Source: an uncultured Alistipes sp. (lineage in GTDB: Bacteria; Bacteroidota; Bacteroidia; Bacteroidales; Rikenellaceae). From it: a DNA stretch of 64,000 nucleotides. A model generated the notes under the pieces. The model ran no database searches. It was not told the DNA's origin and saw only the letters and a list, made by a program, of their open reading frames with translations. Each line of letters opens with the position of its first letter. Within the stretch, counting starts at the first letter, position 1. Below, one piece after another: positions 1-10,636 of the stretch. The position numbers and the translations under genes were made by a program. The stretch covers positions 132,226 through 196,225 of the forward strand of contig CANREN010000002.1 of NCBI GenBank assembly GCA_947629705.1, read 5' to 3'.

Positions 1-1668
1 GACGAATTGGGTACCGTAACGAACCTCAACGGAGGCAAACTCATCTCGCAGGAACCGATCCTGTGCCCCGTGGGGTCGCAGTTTTTCGTACGCAACCTGT
101 TTTTCAACGTACCGGCCCGCCGGCGGCGGTTCGAAACCCGCATTCAGGCGGCCGCCACGCAAATCCGAAACGAATTCCAGCGGGTCGCGCTCTGTTATCC
201 GGAGATCGCTTTCGAGCTTTACGCCAACGATGCGCCGCTCTATTCGTTAGCGGCCGGATCGCTCGCCGAACGCATCGTCGACGTCGTGGGCCGCCACATC
301 AAACAGAACCTGCTCGACGTCTCCGCCGAGACGTCGATCGCCTCGGTCAAGGGATTCATCGGACGGCCCGCCGCCGTCAAACGACGCTCCGCCGCCGAAC
401 AGTTCCTGTTCGTCAACGGACGATTTTTCAAGAGCAATTACCTGAACAACGCCATCCTGAAAGCCTACGAGAAGTTGATTCCCGAGAGTTTGCAGCCCTC
501 GTTCTTTCTCTACCTGACGATCGCCCCCGACCGCATCGACGTGAACATCGATCCGCACAAAACCGACATCCATTTCGCCGACGAGCAGGCCGTATGGCAG
601 ATCGTCAACGCCGCCGCACGGGAGACATTAGCCAAAACGGGCGCCGTGCCGATGATGGACTTCGATCGCAGCGATACGATCGAAATTCCCGTCCTGCAGC
701 AGGGTGCCGTCTACGCAGAGCCGTCCGCGTTGAGCAATGCCGACTACAATCCGTTCAGCGAGAGCTATATCGACCCGACCGCACCGGCTCCGGATGTCGA
801 GTTCACGGGATTCGACGTCCCCTACACCGACGCGGAAGCCGACTCCTCGACGCCTTCGCCGAAACTCGCGGCGAAGTCCGGTTCGGCACACGGCGAACGT
901 CTCCGCCCGACGGGCATCCAGCCCAACACCGATTTCGAGGAGTTCGCCTCGGCGGGCGATTTCGAAGAGTTCCCTTCGGTCGCTATCACACCCCCTGCAA
1001 CCGGCACCGTCTCCGAAACAGCGACCGAAGCGGCGGCCGCCTCGCAGTTGGATTTCCTCCCCTCGTCCGAACCGGAGCAACGGCGGCTCGAGCTGGAACA
1101 CGAATCCAAATCGGGGGCCGTGCTGCCCTTGAACGGCGGGTATGCAGCGACGACGATCGACGGACGATTGGTCATCATCGACTTGCGGCGGGCTCGCGAA
1201 CGGATCCTCTACGAAGATTACCTACGGAGGCTTCATGCCGGTTCCGCCGTCAGCGAGCAGCTGCTCTTTCCGGAGAAACTGACTTTCACGCGCGATGAAT
1301 ACACCCTGCTGGAAGAACATGCCGTAGAGTTTGCAGCGTTGGGCTTCGATATCGAATTTTGCGGGCAGGAGAGCGTCGAAATCAAAGGTACACCGGCCGA
1401 TCTGCCGCCCGAAGCGATCGACCGCGCCGTCTACGAGCTGCTGCAGGCTTTCGCCTCGCCGGTGCCGCTCGAAGAGATGTGGCGCGACAAAATCGCTGCG
1501 TTGATGGCCCGGGCCGGTTCGCGGAACCTGCCGCGCACGCCGACGCCCGAAGAGGCCGCCGCCCTGCTCGAACGGCTCCTCGCTGCCGAAAATTACAGTT
1601 TTTCGCCCTCGGGCAAGGCCATCCTGACCGAAATCGCAACGGAAGAGATGAAAAACCGATTGGGATAA
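1..1668 (+). CDS. mutL: DNA mismatch repair protein MutL (5' end outside the window)
   Basis: MutL couples mismatch recognition by MutS to strand removal. The frame is open from base 1, so the N-terminal ATPase start lies upstream. What remains is the end of the GHKL/S5 transducer region (a conserved FFNVPAR-type motif near bases 100-120, then VNGRFF and VNIDPHKTDIHF), a long acidic Ser/Pro/Thr-rich linker (about 660-1100) and the C-terminal dimerisation domain (about 1120-1668). In endonuclease-type MutL the C-terminal domain carries DQHAxxER; here the equivalent stretch at 1180-1205 reads DLRRARER. The late CPHGRP position reads SPSGKA. Family assignment is clear. Loss of nuclease motifs is seen directly, its functional meaning is inferred. 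A promoter for the next gene overlaps the last codons. Confidence 0.95.
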   Translation, partial: DELGTVTNLNGGKLISQEPILCPVGSQFFVRNLFFNVPARRRRFETRIQAAATQIRNEFQRVALCYPEIAFELYANDAPLYSLAAGSLAERIVDVVGRHIKQNLLDVSAETSIASVKGFIGRPAAVKRRSAAEQFLFVNGRFFKSNYLNNAILKAYEKLIPESLQPSFFLYLTIAPDRIDVNIDPHKTDIHFADEQAVWQIVNAAARETLAKTGAVPMMDFDRSDTIEIPVLQQGAVYAEPSALSNADYNPFSESYIDPTAPAPDVEFTGFDVPYTDAEADSSTPSPKLAAKSGSAHGERLRPTGIQPNTDFEEFASAGDFEEFPSVAITPPATGTVSETATEAAAASQLDFLPSSEPEQRRLELEHESKSGAVLPLNGGYAATTIDGRLVIIDLRRARERILYEDYLRRLHAGSAVSEQLLFPEKLTFTRDEYTLLEEHAVEFAALGFDIEFCGQESVEIKGTPADLPPEAIDRAVYELLQAFASPVPLEEMWRDKIAALMARAGSRNLPRTPTPEEAAALLERLLAAENYSFSPSGKAILTEIATEEMKNRLG

Positions 1669-1690
1669 TCCGCAGAAAACACTATCTTTG
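1659..1690 (+). promoter_or_regulatory. Bacteroidetes-type promoter for the rhomboid operon
   Basis: A -7 element TATCTTTG lies at 1683-1690, and a TTG-containing -33 candidate lies about 20 bases upstream within the last mutL codons. The rhomboid ATG follows 23 bases after the -7 element. Confidence 0.6.
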
Positions 1691-1713
1691 CAAGAAGTTT
1701 ATCCGCAACGGCC

Positions 1714-2319
1714 ATGAATCCCTACTTCAAGACGCCCCCGGTTGTCAAAAACCTCATAATCATCAACCTGCTGGCCTACATGGCGACAGCGATGCTGCCC
1801 GTGGGACGGCAGATCATGGGATACTGCTCCCTCTACTGGTTCGGGAACCCGCTTTATCACTCCTACCAGTTCATCACCTACATGTTCCTGCACGGCAACT
1901 TCGAACATATCTTTTTCAACATGTTCGCGCTGTGGATGTTCGGGCGGTCGCTCGAATACGAATTGGGTTCGAAGCGCTTTCTGACCTACTACCTCGTCTG
2001 CGGCGTGGGCGCCGCCCTGATCCAGATGGCGGCCGTCCGGTTCTCGGGCGAATACTACGTGCAGCTGATCGGCGCATCGGGCGCCGTCATGGGACTGCTG
2101 CTCGCGTTCGGCGTCCTCCATCCCAATGCGGTCATCATGCTGCTCATTCCGCCCATCCCCATCAAAGCCAAATGGTTCGTCATCATCTACGGCGTCATCG
2201 AACTCTTCTCCGGCTGGCGGGGCATCGGCAATGTCGCCCACTTCGCCCATGTCGGCGGCATGTTGTGGGGGCTGCTGCTGCTGTGCTGGTGGCGGCGGCA
2301 GGGCAAAATCCGCTTCTGA
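1714..2319 (+). CDS. Rhomboid family intramembrane serine protease
   Basis: This 201-residue polytopic membrane protein is predicted to cleave transmembrane substrates within the lipid bilayer. The rhomboid dyad is visible: the nucleophile is Ser122 in GASGAVMG and the base is His179 in AHVGG. A conserved FLHGNFEHIFFNMFALW segment follows the first loop. About six hydrophobic helices fit the bacterial rhomboid core, with no cytoplasmic extra domain. The gene opens an operon; three bases separate it from the next CDS. Substrates cannot be inferred. The ATG lies 23 bases after a TATCTTTG promoter element, which supports this start. Confidence 0.93.
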   Translation: MNPYFKTPPVVKNLIIINLLAYMATAMLPVGRQIMGYCSLYWFGNPLYHSYQFITYMFLHGNFEHIFFNMFALWMFGRSLEYELGSKRFLTYYLVCGVGAALIQMAAVRFSGEYYVQLIGASGAVMGLLLAFGVLHPNAVIMLLIPPIPIKAKWFVIIYGVIELFSGWRGIGNVAHFAHVGGMLWGLLLLCWWRRQGKIRF

Positions 2320-2322
2320 TTC

Positions 2323-3468
2323 ATGGCCAAAGAGTTTTATTCGGATTACACGCGGTACGAGAAACCGCAGCGCCGCTCCCTGTCGGTACGGATTTTCGAC
2401 GGGTGCATGACGGCGCTGTCCCTCGTCGTCGGGGCGACGATGCTGCTCACGCTGCTGGTTCCCTATGTCCATCCTGCGAAGGCGGCGATCTTTCCCATCC
2501 TCGGATTGACCGCACCCGCCATTTATGTCGCGACCCTCGTACTGGCGCTCTTCTGGATCATCCGCTGGCGCTGGTTGCAGGCCGGTCTGCTGTTTCTGCC
2601 GATTCTGCTCGGCTGTTTCAGCATCCCGCTCTTCTACCGGCCGCAATTCCGCCGCACCTACGGCGAGGCGGAATACGACCGCAGCGTCTTCAAAATACTG
2701 ACCTACAACGTACGCGGTCTCTACGACGATCGGGGCCGAAGCAGCGCCGACCAAGTAGCCCGCCTGGTGTCGCAGCTCGATCCCGACATCATCTGCCTCC
2801 AAGAGTACAACGCAGCGCTGGCCGGTCGGAGTGAGGCCTTCGCCAAGTTGCTGGAGAGCTATTCGCATACCGGAAGCGCCGGAACGCCCGATGGGGGGCC
2901 GCTGCTGATCATGAGTAAATCCCCGATTCTGCACTCGGATACGATCGTGTCGTTCCGCAGTTCGATGTGGGCCGACGTGCAAATCGGCGACGAGACGGTG
3001 CGCGTATTCAACAACCATCTGCATACGACCGAGATCAAGGCCTACGACGACGAATTCATCACCCAGCGGCTCTATCTGACCGATTCGACCCGTTGGACGG
3101 AGATACGGAGCATCGTGCACCGCCACCGAAAGAATTGCGTGCTGCGGGCCGGGCAGGTCGACAGCATCGCACCGGTCATCGCCGACACGCGGACACGCTA
3201 TATCATCTGCGGCGATTTCAACGATACGCCGATGTCCTACGTCTACCGCACGATGGCCCGCGGAGCGAAAGATGCGTTCAGCGAGTGCGGCGTGGATTAT
3301 TCGCACACCTACCGCGGATTCTTCAATACGCTGCGCATCGATTACGTGCTCTCGTCCGACGGGCTCGAGACCTGCTCCTACGAGGTGCCCGATATTGCCT
3401 GCTCCGACCACCTGCCCGTGGTCGTCCGCCTGCAAAAGACCGAAACGAACGACAGAGAACCCAAATAA
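2323..3468 (+). CDS. Membrane-anchored endonuclease/exonuclease/phosphatase family protein
   Basis: This 381-residue protein has two to three N-terminal membrane helices (roughly residues 25-105) followed by an EEP-fold domain. Catalytic signatures are in order: the Asn of LTYNVRG near residue 129, the Glu of LQEYNA near 161, GDFNDTP near 297, and the final SDHLPVV with its Asp-His pair near 362. Family members cleave nucleic acid, phosphoinositide or other phosphodiester bonds, and the substrate here cannot be read from sequence. It sits 3 bases after the rhomboid gene and 10 bases before the YhcH gene, so the three are probably co-transcribed. The catalytic domain is likely exposed at the membrane surface. 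Confidence 0.88.
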   Translation: MAKEFYSDYTRYEKPQRRSLSVRIFDGCMTALSLVVGATMLLTLLVPYVHPAKAAIFPILGLTAPAIYVATLVLALFWIIRWRWLQAGLLFLPILLGCFSIPLFYRPQFRRTYGEAEYDRSVFKILTYNVRGLYDDRGRSSADQVARLVSQLDPDIICLQEYNAALAGRSEAFAKLLESYSHTGSAGTPDGGPLLIMSKSPILHSDTIVSFRSSMWADVQIGDETVRVFNNHLHTTEIKAYDDEFITQRLYLTDSTRWTEIRSIVHRHRKNCVLRAGQVDSIAPVIADTRTRYIICGDFNDTPMSYVYRTMARGAKDAFSECGVDYSHTYRGFFNTLRIDYVLSSDGLETCSYEVPDIACSDHLPVVVRLQKTETNDREPK

Positions 3469-3478
3469 CGACCTGATT

Positions 3479-3928
3479 ATGATTTTAGACAACCTGAAGA
3501 ATGCGGCGCTCTACTACGGAGTGGGCCCGCGCATGAAGAAGGCATTCGAGCTGATGGCTTCGACCGACTGGACGAACGTGGAGCCCGGCATCCACGAATT
3601 GGAGGGCCGCGACATCTACGTCAACGTAATGGAACGCGAGCTGAAGACTAAGGAGGCTGCCAAATTAGAGGTGCACAACGACTACATCGACATCCAGATG
3701 CTCATCACGGGCAAATGCGAATCGTTCGGCTGGAGCGAGCGCTGCAATCTGAAGCAGCCGCAGGGCGAGTTCAACACGACGAAGGACATCCAGCTTTTCG
3801 ACGACGTGCCGCAGACCTACTACACGCTCTGCCCGGGCCAGTTCACGGTGCTCTTCCCCGAAGACGGACATGCGCCGATGGTCGGCGAAGGCGTCGTGCG
3901 CAAAATCATCTTCAAGGTACGCAAATAG
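3479..3928 (+). CDS. YhcH/YjgK/YiaL family protein (DUF386)
   Basis: This 149-residue protein starts MILDNLKNA, and the body contains the family's usual E-x-K-x-x-A-xLEVHNDYIDIQ region, a DVPQTYYTLCPGQFTVLFPEDGHAP segment and a KIIFKV end. The family adopts a cupin-like barrel, and some members are tied to sugar or sialic acid catabolism, but no sugar genes are nearby here. The start at 3479 was chosen because upstream in-frame codons overlap the previous gene with no homology. It closes the rhomboid operon. The family call is confident; the biochemical role is unknown. Confidence 0.88.
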   Translation: MILDNLKNAALYYGVGPRMKKAFELMASTDWTNVEPGIHELEGRDIYVNVMERELKTKEAAKLEVHNDYIDIQMLITGKCESFGWSERCNLKQPQGEFNTTKDIQLFDDVPQTYYTLCPGQFTVLFPEDGHAPMVGEGVVRKIIFKVRK

Positions 3929-4047
3929 TCGCTCCGCGCAGAGAGAAAAGCAGCGTCATCGGGGTCTTCCGGTGGCGCTGCTATCGTAAAATACCGCCGC
4001 CTGCACGCTTTTCTTCTCCCGGCGTATGTTTTCCGAATCTCTTTTCG

Positions 4048-4055
4048 TAAATTTG
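4048..4055 (+). promoter_or_regulatory. Candidate -7 promoter element for the glutaminyl cyclotransferase-metH operon
   Basis: TAAATTTG matches TAnnTTTG and lies 24 bases before the ATG at 4080. A weak T-rich -33 candidate (TGTTTT) is about 20 bases upstream. Confidence 0.5.
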
Positions 4056-4079
4056 CCCGTCGATTCGGTTGTACGCATC

Positions 4080-4889
4080 ATGAAAAAAATTCCGCTTCTT
4101 CTCTTTTGTCTCCTGCTCGCTGCCTGCGGATCGGGTTCGGCCCGCGCCAAACGACCGTCCGCCGACCGTCGGGCATCGGCATCGACCGTCGAGCCCGCAG
4201 CCTATACCTATCGCATTCGGGCCGTCCATCCCCATGCGGCCGACGCCTATACGCAGGGGCTGCAATACGCCGACGGAGTGCTGTGGGAGGGAACGGGTCA
4301 GAACGGCGCTTCGCGCATCACGAAGCGCGATCTTGCGACCGGCCGGACAACGGTGGTTGCGACCTTGCCCCGCACCGACTTCGGCGAAGGAATCACGCTG
4401 CTGAACGGGAAGCTCTACCAGCTCACCTGGCAGTCGAACAAAGCCTATGTCTACGATGCCGCCACGGGGCAGGAGCTCCGCACGTTCCGTTATGCAGGCG
4501 AGGGCTGGGGGCTCACGACCGACGGCACGAAGCTCTACATGACCGACGGTTCGGAGAAAATTTTCACGCTCGATCCGGAGACCTTCAAGCGGACGAACCG
4601 CATCACGGTAACCTATCGCGGCGAACCGGTGCAGCTGCTGAACGAATTGGAGTGGATCGACGGCCGCATCTGGGCCAACGTCTATACGAGCGACTGTGTG
4701 CTCATCATCCACCCCGAAACGGGCGTCGTCGAGGGGGTCATCGACTTCGCGGGGCTGCTGCCGGAGAGCGATCGGACGCCCGCGACCGACGTGCTGAACG
4801 GCATCGCGCACGACCCGGCGACGGGCCGCATCTTCGTAACGGGCAAGAACTGGCCCAAGCTCTTCGAAATCGAAATTATTCCGAAATAG
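4080..4889 (+). CDS. Glutaminyl-peptide cyclotransferase, lipoprotein
   Basis: The enzyme family converts N-terminal glutamine of peptides or proteins to pyroglutamate. The 269-residue product starts with a lipoprotein signal (LLLAAC, acylated Cys16), so it should be anchored in the envelope. The body shows the plant/bacterial-type QC beta-propeller: AYTQGLQYADGVLWEGTGQ, GEGITLLNGKLYQLTW, LNELEWIDGRIWANVY and VLNGIAHDPATGRIFVTGK(N)W. I chose the ATG at 4080, 18 codons inside the longest frame, because it places the signal peptide at the N-terminus and follows a promoter element. The metH start is 3 bases after its stop. Confidence 0.9.
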   Translation: MKKIPLLLFCLLLAACGSGSARAKRPSADRRASASTVEPAAYTYRIRAVHPHAADAYTQGLQYADGVLWEGTGQNGASRITKRDLATGRTTVVATLPRTDFGEGITLLNGKLYQLTWQSNKAYVYDAATGQELRTFRYAGEGWGLTTDGTKLYMTDGSEKIFTLDPETFKRTNRITVTYRGEPVQLLNELEWIDGRIWANVYTSDCVLIIHPETGVVEGVIDFAGLLPESDRTPATDVLNGIAHDPATGRIFVTGKNWPKLFEIEIIPK

Positions 4890-4892
4890 GCC

Positions 4893-7800
4893 ATGGAGCG
4901 AGCGACTGAAATACACCCGCATACGAAAACCCTCCTGCAAGCATTGGACGAACGCATCCTGGTGCTCGACGGCGGGTTCGGCACGATGGTGCAAACCTAC
5001 GGGCTGACCGAAGCGGATTTTCGCGGCGAACGGTTCGCCGACTGGCCCACGCCGCTCAAGGGGTGCAACGACCTGCTTTCGCTGACCCGTCCGTCGGTCG
5101 TGCGTGAAATCCACGAAAAATATCTGCAAGCCGGCGCCGACCTCGTAACGACCGATTCATTCAATGCCAATGCCGTTTCGCTGGCCGACTACGGACTGTC
5201 CGACTGCGCGCGCGAAATCGCCCGTGCGGCTGCGCGCATCGCGCGCGAAGCGGCCGACGAATATACGCTCCGCAATCCGCAGAAGCCCCGCTTCGCGGCG
5301 GGATCCATCGGCCCGACGAACCGCACGGCCTCCATGTCGGCCGACGTCGCCGACCCTGCCGCGCGCGAGGTAACCTTCCGTCAGTTAGCCGATGCCTACA
5401 CCGAACAGGTCGAAGGATTGATCGAAGGCGGCGTCGACATGCTGTTGATCGAGACCGTTTTCGACACGCTCAACGCCAAGGCCGCGCTCTACGCCATCGA
5501 CCGCATCGCCGGACGCACGGGCCGCCGGCTGCCCGTCATGATCTCGGGCACGCTGGCCGATGCCGGCGGCCGCACGCTTTCAGGCCAGACCGTCGAGGCG
5601 TTCTGCGCCTCGGTCGCCCATGCCGGCCTGCTCTCCATCGGGCTCAACTGCTCCTACGGAGCCAACCAGCTGCTGCCCTATTTGGAACGGTTGGCGGCGG
5701 TCGCACCGGTGCGCATCTCGGCCTATCCGAATGCCGGTCTGCCCAACGTCATGGGCGGCTACGACGAAACGCCCGCGATGTTCGCCGAAGAGGTCGGCGA
5801 GTACCTGCGGCGCGGATTGGTCAATATCGTCGGCGGATGCTGCGGCACGACGCCCGCCCATATCTTCGAATTGCAGAAGATCGTCGGCCGATTCGCCCCG
5901 CGGCCGCTGCCCGCACCGCGCCACGAAACGATTTTGAGCGGATTGGAGCCGCTGCGCATCGTTCCGGAGGCCAATTTCATCAATATCGGGGAGCGGACCA
6001 ACGTGGCGGGATCGGCCAAGTTCGCGCGGCTGATCCGCGAGGGCAGCTACGAGGAAGCGCTCTCCGTGGCCCGTGCGCAGGTCGAGGCCGGGGCACAGAT
6101 CATCGACGTCTGCATGGACGACGGATTGATCGACGGGCCGACGGCCATGCGCACGTTCCTGAACCTGCTCGCCTCGGAGCCCGAAATCGCCCGCGTGCCG
6201 ACGATGATCGACTCGTCGAACTGGGAGACGCTCGCGGCCGGATTGGAAGCGACGCAGGGCAAGGCCGTCGTCAACTCCATTTCGCTCAAAGAGGGCGAAA
6301 CGGCCCTCCTCGAACGGGCCCGCGAGATCCGCCGCTACGGTGCGGCCGTCGTGGTGATGCTCTTCGACGAACGGGGTCAGGCCGACACCTTCGAACGCAA
6401 AATCGAGGTGGCCCAACGGGCCTATCGCCTGCTGACCGAGGCGGGTTTTCCGGCCGAGGATATCATCTTCGACCCCAACATTCTGGCCGTCGCCACAGGC
6501 ATTCCGGAGCATGACGGCTATGCCAAGGCATTCATCGACGCGACGCGCTGGATCAAGGAGCACCTGCCCCACGCAAAGGTTTCGGGCGGCGTTTCGAACC
6601 TTTCGTTCGCGTTCCGCGGCAACAATCCCGTGCGCGAAGCGATGCACTCGGCCTTTCTCTACCACGCCATTCGGGCCGGCATGGACATGGGCATCGTCAA
6701 TCCGCAGCTGCTGCGCGTCTACGACGAAATCGAGCCGACGCTGCTCGAACGGGTCGAGGATGTGCTGCTGTGCCGCCGTCCGGATGCATCGGAACGCCTC
6801 GCGGAGTATGCGCAGCAAATCCACGGTGAAGCGGCCCGAACAGAGCACGCCCCCGACGCAGGACGGCAGGGTTCGCTGCGCGAACGCATCGCCCGCGCGA
6901 TGCTGAAAGGCACGACCGACTTCATCGAAGCGGACACGCTCGAAGCCTATCACGAATCGGGCGATCCGTTAGCCGTCATCGACACGCTGCTGATGCCCGC
7001 CATGGAGCAGGTCGGCACGCTCTTCGGCGCAGGGAAAATGTTCCTGCCGCAGGTAGTCAAGACGGCGAGGGTCATGAAACGGGCCGTGGCGGTGCTGACC
7101 CCCTACATTGAGCAGGGCGCCAAACAGCACCACGCCGGCAAAGTGCTGATCGCCACCGTCAAAGGCGACGTGCACGATATCGGCAAGAATATCGTCGCGG
7201 TCGTCATGGCCTGCAACGGTTACGAAATACGCGATCTGGGGGTCATGGTCGACGCGCAGCGCATCGTCGACGAGGCCGTCGCGTGGGGCGCCGACTGCAT
7301 CGGATTGAGCGGATTGATTACCCCGTCGCTCGACGAGATGATCGCCGTGTGCCGCGAATTGGAACGGCGCCGGCTGCGCATTCCGGTCATCATCGGCGGA
7401 GCAACCACCTCCGACCTCCACACGGCGCTGAAAATCGCGCCGGTCTACTCCGGCACGGTCGTCCATTCGCCCAACGCCAGCCGCAACAGCCAGCTGCTCG
7501 CACGACTGTTGGGGCCCGACGGCGACCGGTTCGCCGAGGAGGTGCGGACGGAACAGCAACGGCTCCGCGAGGCCTACGCCCATCGCGAGACGGAGCGCAA
7601 TCGGGTCCCGCTCGCCGAGGCGCGGCGCATCGCGGCGGCGCGCCCCGCCCACGAACCCATCGTCCCGCTCCACACGGGCCGGTTACTCTTTCCGGACTAC
7701 GACGCGGCCGATGCCGAACCCTTCATCGACTGGAGTTTCTTCTTTGCGGCCTGGGGGCTCGGCGGCCGCTATCCCGAGCTGCTCGACCATCCCGAAAAGG

Positions 7801-8534
7801 GGGCTGAAGCCCGCAAGCTCCTCGCCGATGCGCAGGCGCTGCTGGCCCGCATCCGCGACGAACGGCTGCTGACGCTCCAAGGAGCCGTCGGAATCTTTCC
7901 GGCCCGCAGCGAAGCGGACGCTTTGGTCATTACCGACCCCAAAGGAGGCGAAAAACGGCTCGCGATGCTGCGCAGCCAAACCCGCGACGCGGGTTGCCGT
8001 TCGTTAGCCGACTGCCTCGCACCCGAGGGCGATTGGTTGGGGTGCTTCGCCGTAACGGCGGGCATCGGACGGAAAGCGTTGGGCGAGAAGTTCCGTGCCG
8101 ACGGGGATGAGTATTCCGCCATCTTGATCAAACTGCTCGCCGACCGGCTGACCGAGGCCTTCGCCGAAGCCGTCCACAGCTTCGTGCGCCGCCAAATGTG
8201 GGGCTACGAGCAGGGGCCGCAGCTCACTCCCGAAGCGATCCTGCGGGGCGAATACCGCGGACGCCGCATGGCGTTCGGCTATCCGGCATCGCCCGACCAC
8301 TCGCTGAAACGCGAGGTCTTCGACCTGTTGGGCGTCGAGCTGACCACCGGTATGCGGCTGACCGAACATTACATGATCGACCCGGGCGAGGCGCTCTGCG
8401 GATTGCTTTTCGCCGATGCGGACTACTTCGCCGTGGGCCCCATCGACCGCGAGCAGGCCGAGGAGTATGCCCGCCGCCGCGGCCGCACGCTCGAAGCGAT
8501 CGAAAAACTGCTCCCGAACAACTACCGCCCATGA
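4893..8534 (+). CDS. metH: Cobalamin-dependent methionine synthase
   Basis: It transfers a methyl group from 5-methyltetrahydrofolate through cobalamin to homocysteine. The 1213 residues hold all four modules in canonical order: homocysteine-binding domain with its zinc cysteines (GLNCS near 250; CC at 316-317), pterin-binding domain (about 345-620, starting with [11 protein letters not shown]), cobalamin cap and binding domain with DVHDIGKN (Asp759, His761 as the cobalt ligand) and the C-terminal reactivation domain (about 890-1213), including [10 protein letters not shown] and GYPASPDH. The length is normal. Its stop overlaps the metF start by four bases (ATGA), so the folate and methionine steps are probably translationally coupled. 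I see no cobalamin or SAM riboswitch upstream. Confidence 0.97.
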   Translation: MERATEIHPHTKTLLQALDERILVLDGGFGTMVQTYGLTEADFRGERFADWPTPLKGCNDLLSLTRPSVVREIHEKYLQAGADLVTTDSFNANAVSLADYGLSDCAREIARAAARIAREAADEYTLRNPQKPRFAAGSIGPTNRTASMSADVADPAAREVTFRQLADAYTEQVEGLIEGGVDMLLIETVFDTLNAKAALYAIDRIAGRTGRRLPVMISGTLADAGGRTLSGQTVEAFCASVAHAGLLSIGLNCSYGANQLLPYLERLAAVAPVRISAYPNAGLPNVMGGYDETPAMFAEEVGEYLRRGLVNIVGGCCGTTPAHIFELQKIVGRFAPRPLPAPRHETILSGLEPLRIVPEANFINIGERTNVAGSAKFARLIREGSYEEALSVARAQVEAGAQIIDVCMDDGLIDGPTAMRTFLNLLASEPEIARVPTMIDSSNWETLAAGLEATQGKAVVNSISLKEGETALLERAREIRRYGAAVVVMLFDERGQADTFERKIEVAQRAYRLLTEAGFPAEDIIFDPNILAVATGIPEHDGYAKAFIDATRWIKEHLPHAKVSGGVSNLSFAFRGNNPVREAMHSAFLYHAIRAGMDMGIVNPQLLRVYDEIEPTLLERVEDVLLCRRPDASERLAEYAQQIHGEAARTEHAPDAGRQGSLRERIARAMLKGTTDFIEADTLEAYHESGDPLAVIDTLLMPAMEQVGTLFGAGKMFLPQVVKTARVMKRAVAVLTPYIEQGAKQHHAGKVLIATVKGDVHDIGKNIVAVVMACNGYEIRDLGVMVDAQRIVDEAVAWGADCIGLSGLITPSLDEMIAVCRELERRRLRIPVIIGGATTSDLHTALKIAPVYSGTVVHSPNASRNSQLLARLLGPDGDRFAEEVRTEQQRLREAYAHRETERNRVPLAEARRIAAARPAHEPIVPLHTGRLLFPDYDAADAEPFIDWSFFFAAWGLGGRYPELLDHPEKGAEARKLLADAQALLARIRDERLLTLQGAVGIFPARSEADALVITDPKGGEKRLAMLRSQTRDAGCRSLADCLAPEGDWLGCFAVTAGIGRKALGEKFRADGDEYSAILIKLLADRLTEAFAEAVHSFVRRQMWGYEQGPQLTPEAILRGEYRGRRMAFGYPASPDHSLKREVFDLLGVELTTGMRLTEHYMIDPGEALCGLLFADADYFAVGPIDREQAEEYARRRGRTLEAIEKLLPNNYRP

Positions 8535-9496
8535 ACGTAACCGAACTGTTGCACGATACGCTGAAACGGGGCGCGACCCGTTTCGCTTTCGAGCTGCTCC
8601 CGCCGCTCAAGGGCGACGGCATGGGCGGCATCTTCGCAGCCATCGACCGGCTGGCGGAGTTCGACCCCGCCTATATCAACGTTACGTTCCACCGCGAGGG
8701 CATCAAGCAGACCGAGCATCCCGACGGAAGCGTCGAATGGCACGTCGTGCGGCGGCGCCCCGGAACGGTGGGCATCTCGGCGGCCATCCGCCAACGCTAC
8801 GGCATCGAGACGGTGCCCCATCTGATCTGCGGCGGGCTGTCGAAATACGATATCGAGGATGCCTTGATCGACATGGATTTCCTCGGCCTGCACAACGTGC
8901 TGGCGCTGCGGGGCGACAAGTCGCAGAACGAACGCTTCTTCATGCCTCATCCGCAGGGACATGCCCATGCGGTCGACCTCGTGCGGCAGATCGCGGCCAT
9001 GAACCGCGGCGAGTTCGTCGACGGCGAGGTGGAGGTGTGCCACCACTCAAAATTCTCGATCGGCGTCGCCGGCTATCCCGAGACACACGCCGATGCGCCC
9101 GATGCGGACAGCGACCTGCGCCGGCTGAAGGAGAAGACGGACGCCGGTGCGGAATATATCGTAACGCAGCTTTTCTACGACAACGCCTGCTTCTTCGACT
9201 TCGTGCGCCGCTGCCGCGAAATCGGGATCACGGTGCCCATCATCCCGGGCATCAAACCGATCTCGACGCTGCGGCAGCTGACCCTGCTGCCCGAGACCTT
9301 CGGATGCCGCATTCCCGACGACCTGAAACGCGAAATCCTCGCCCACAGCGACGACAAGGCCGCCATCCGGCGCATCGGCACCGAATGGGCCATCGCCCAA
9401 AGCCGCGAACTGAAAGCCGCCGGCGTGCCCGTGCTGCACTACTATCCGATGGGCAAGGCCGAAAATATCATCGAAATCGCCAAAACGATCTTTTAA
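8531..9496 (+). CDS. metF: 5,10-methylenetetrahydrofolate reductase
   Basis: MetF makes 5-methyltetrahydrofolate, the methyl donor used by MetH next door. The 321-residue protein has the FAD-dependent TIM-barrel features: [63 protein letters not shown], and [10 protein letters not shown]. The ATG overlaps the metH stop as ATGA, which fixes the start. The M20 amidohydrolase gene follows 12 bases downstream. The length is typical for bacterial MetF. Confidence 0.96.
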   Translation: MNVTELLHDTLKRGATRFAFELLPPLKGDGMGGIFAAIDRLAEFDPAYINVTFHREGIKQTEHPDGSVEWHVVRRRPGTVGISAAIRQRYGIETVPHLICGGLSKYDIEDALIDMDFLGLHNVLALRGDKSQNERFFMPHPQGHAHAVDLVRQIAAMNRGEFVDGEVEVCHHSKFSIGVAGYPETHADAPDADSDLRRLKEKTDAGAEYIVTQLFYDNACFFDFVRRCREIGITVPIIPGIKPISTLRQLTLLPETFGCRIPDDLKREILAHSDDKAAIRRIGTEWAIAQSRELKAAGVPVLHYYPMGKAENIIEIAKTIF

Positions 9497-9508
9497 TCAC
9501 TTGGTTGT

Positions 9509-10636
9509 ATGAATCCGACCGTATTCCGCCGATATTTGCACGCTCATCCGGAGCTTTCGTTCCACGAAACGGCCACCGCCGCCTTCATCGCCGAACAGCT
9601 CGCCGCTGCGGGCATCGAATGCCGCCCCATCGCCGGAACGGGCGTGTTGGCCCGCATCGAGGGGCGCTGCCCCGTATCGGCCCATCGGCCGACCGTCGTC
9701 CTGCGGGCCGACATCGACGCCCTGCCCATCGCCGAACAGACCGGACTGCCCTACCGGTCGCAGAACGAGGGTGTCATGCACGCCTGCGGCCACGACCTCC
9801 ATGCCGCCGTGCTTTTCGGTGTGTTGCAGCGGCTCGCCGCGGCGCCCGATTTTGCGGGAACGGTCTTCGGGCTGTTCCAGCCGGGCGAGGAGTGCAACCC
9901 GGGCGGCGCTTCGCTCGTACTGGCCGAAAATCCGTTCGAGGGATACGACGTCCTTGCCGTTGTGGGCGAGCACGTCGAACCGCAGATTGAGGTGGGGACG
10001 CTCGGATTCCGCGCCGGGAAATACATGGCCGCGAACGACGAACTGCGCTTCCGTCTGCACGGCACGGGCGGCCACGGCGCCCTGCGTCCGCAGCTGAAAG
10101 ACCCCGTAGCCGCCGCCGCCCGACTGATTACCGAGCTGCTCGCGCTGAATGACCCGGAGTGCGTGCTCTCCATCGGCCGCGTCGAAGCCGCAGGCGCTAC
10201 GAATATCGTGCCCGACGAGGTCTATTTGGAAGGCACGCTGCGCACGTTCGACGAAGATCGCCGCGCCGGCCTCCACCGCCGCATCGCCGAGCTGGCCGCC
10301 GCCGTCGACGGAGAGCACGGCACACACACCAAGGCCGACATCGGCTGCGGCTATCCGTGCGTGGTGAACGATGCCGCATTAGTCGACCTCGCCAGCGGCC
10401 TCGCTGCACGCGACGGCCTTTCAATAAAAATACTGCCGCTGCGCACGACGGCCGAAGATTTCGGCCGCTACTGCCGACGCTATCCGTCGCTGTTCTACCG
10501 CCTCGGCGTGGGCGCCGCGGCAGGCCGCACCCATACGGCGACCTTCGCGCCCGACGAACGCGCCATCGCCGTGGGCATCGGCTTCATGCACCGGCTGGCC
10601 CTGCAAATACTTACCGATAAAAACGAATCGAAATGA
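9509..10636 (+). CDS. M20 family amidohydrolase (aminoacylase-like metallopeptidase)
   Basis: This 375-residue cytoplasmic M20D-type enzyme is predicted to hydrolyse an N-acyl or amide bond of an amino acid derivative. The metal centre is visible as MHACGHDLH (His91, Cys93, His95), followed by the catalytic PGEECNPGG segment, and later VVGEHVEP and GGHGALRP. Family members act on N-acetyl-, benzoyl- or indoleacetyl-amino acids; the substrate here is open. It is inside the metH operon: 12 bases after metF and overlapping rnr by four bases. No signal peptide is present. Confidence 0.9.
   Translation: MNPTVFRRYLHAHPELSFHETATAAFIAEQLAAAGIECRPIAGTGVLARIEGRCPVSAHRPTVVLRADIDALPIAEQTGLPYRSQNEGVMHACGHDLHAAVLFGVLQRLAAAPDFAGTVFGLFQPGEECNPGGASLVLAENPFEGYDVLAVVGEHVEPQIEVGTLGFRAGKYMAANDELRFRLHGTGGHGALRPQLKDPVAAAARLITELLALNDPECVLSIGRVEAAGATNIVPDEVYLEGTLRTFDEDRRAGLHRRIAELAAAVDGEHGTHTKADIGCGYPCVVNDAALVDLASGLAARDGLSIKILPLRTTAEDFGRYCRRYPSLFYRLGVGAAAGRTHTATFAPDERAIAVGIGFMHRLALQILTDKNESK

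Noticed and set aside
1699..3492. Long antisense reading frame of nearly 600 codons opposite the rhomboid and EEP genes
   Set aside because: High GC creates open frames opposite real genes. Its translation is low-complexity and Arg/Asp/Gly-rich with no motif, while the plus-strand genes have clear catalytic residues.
4000..4892. Cobalamin or SAM riboswitch controlling metH
   Set aside because: There is no B12 box or SAM core. metH starts 3 bases after another gene in an operon, and the leader upstream of that gene is too short.
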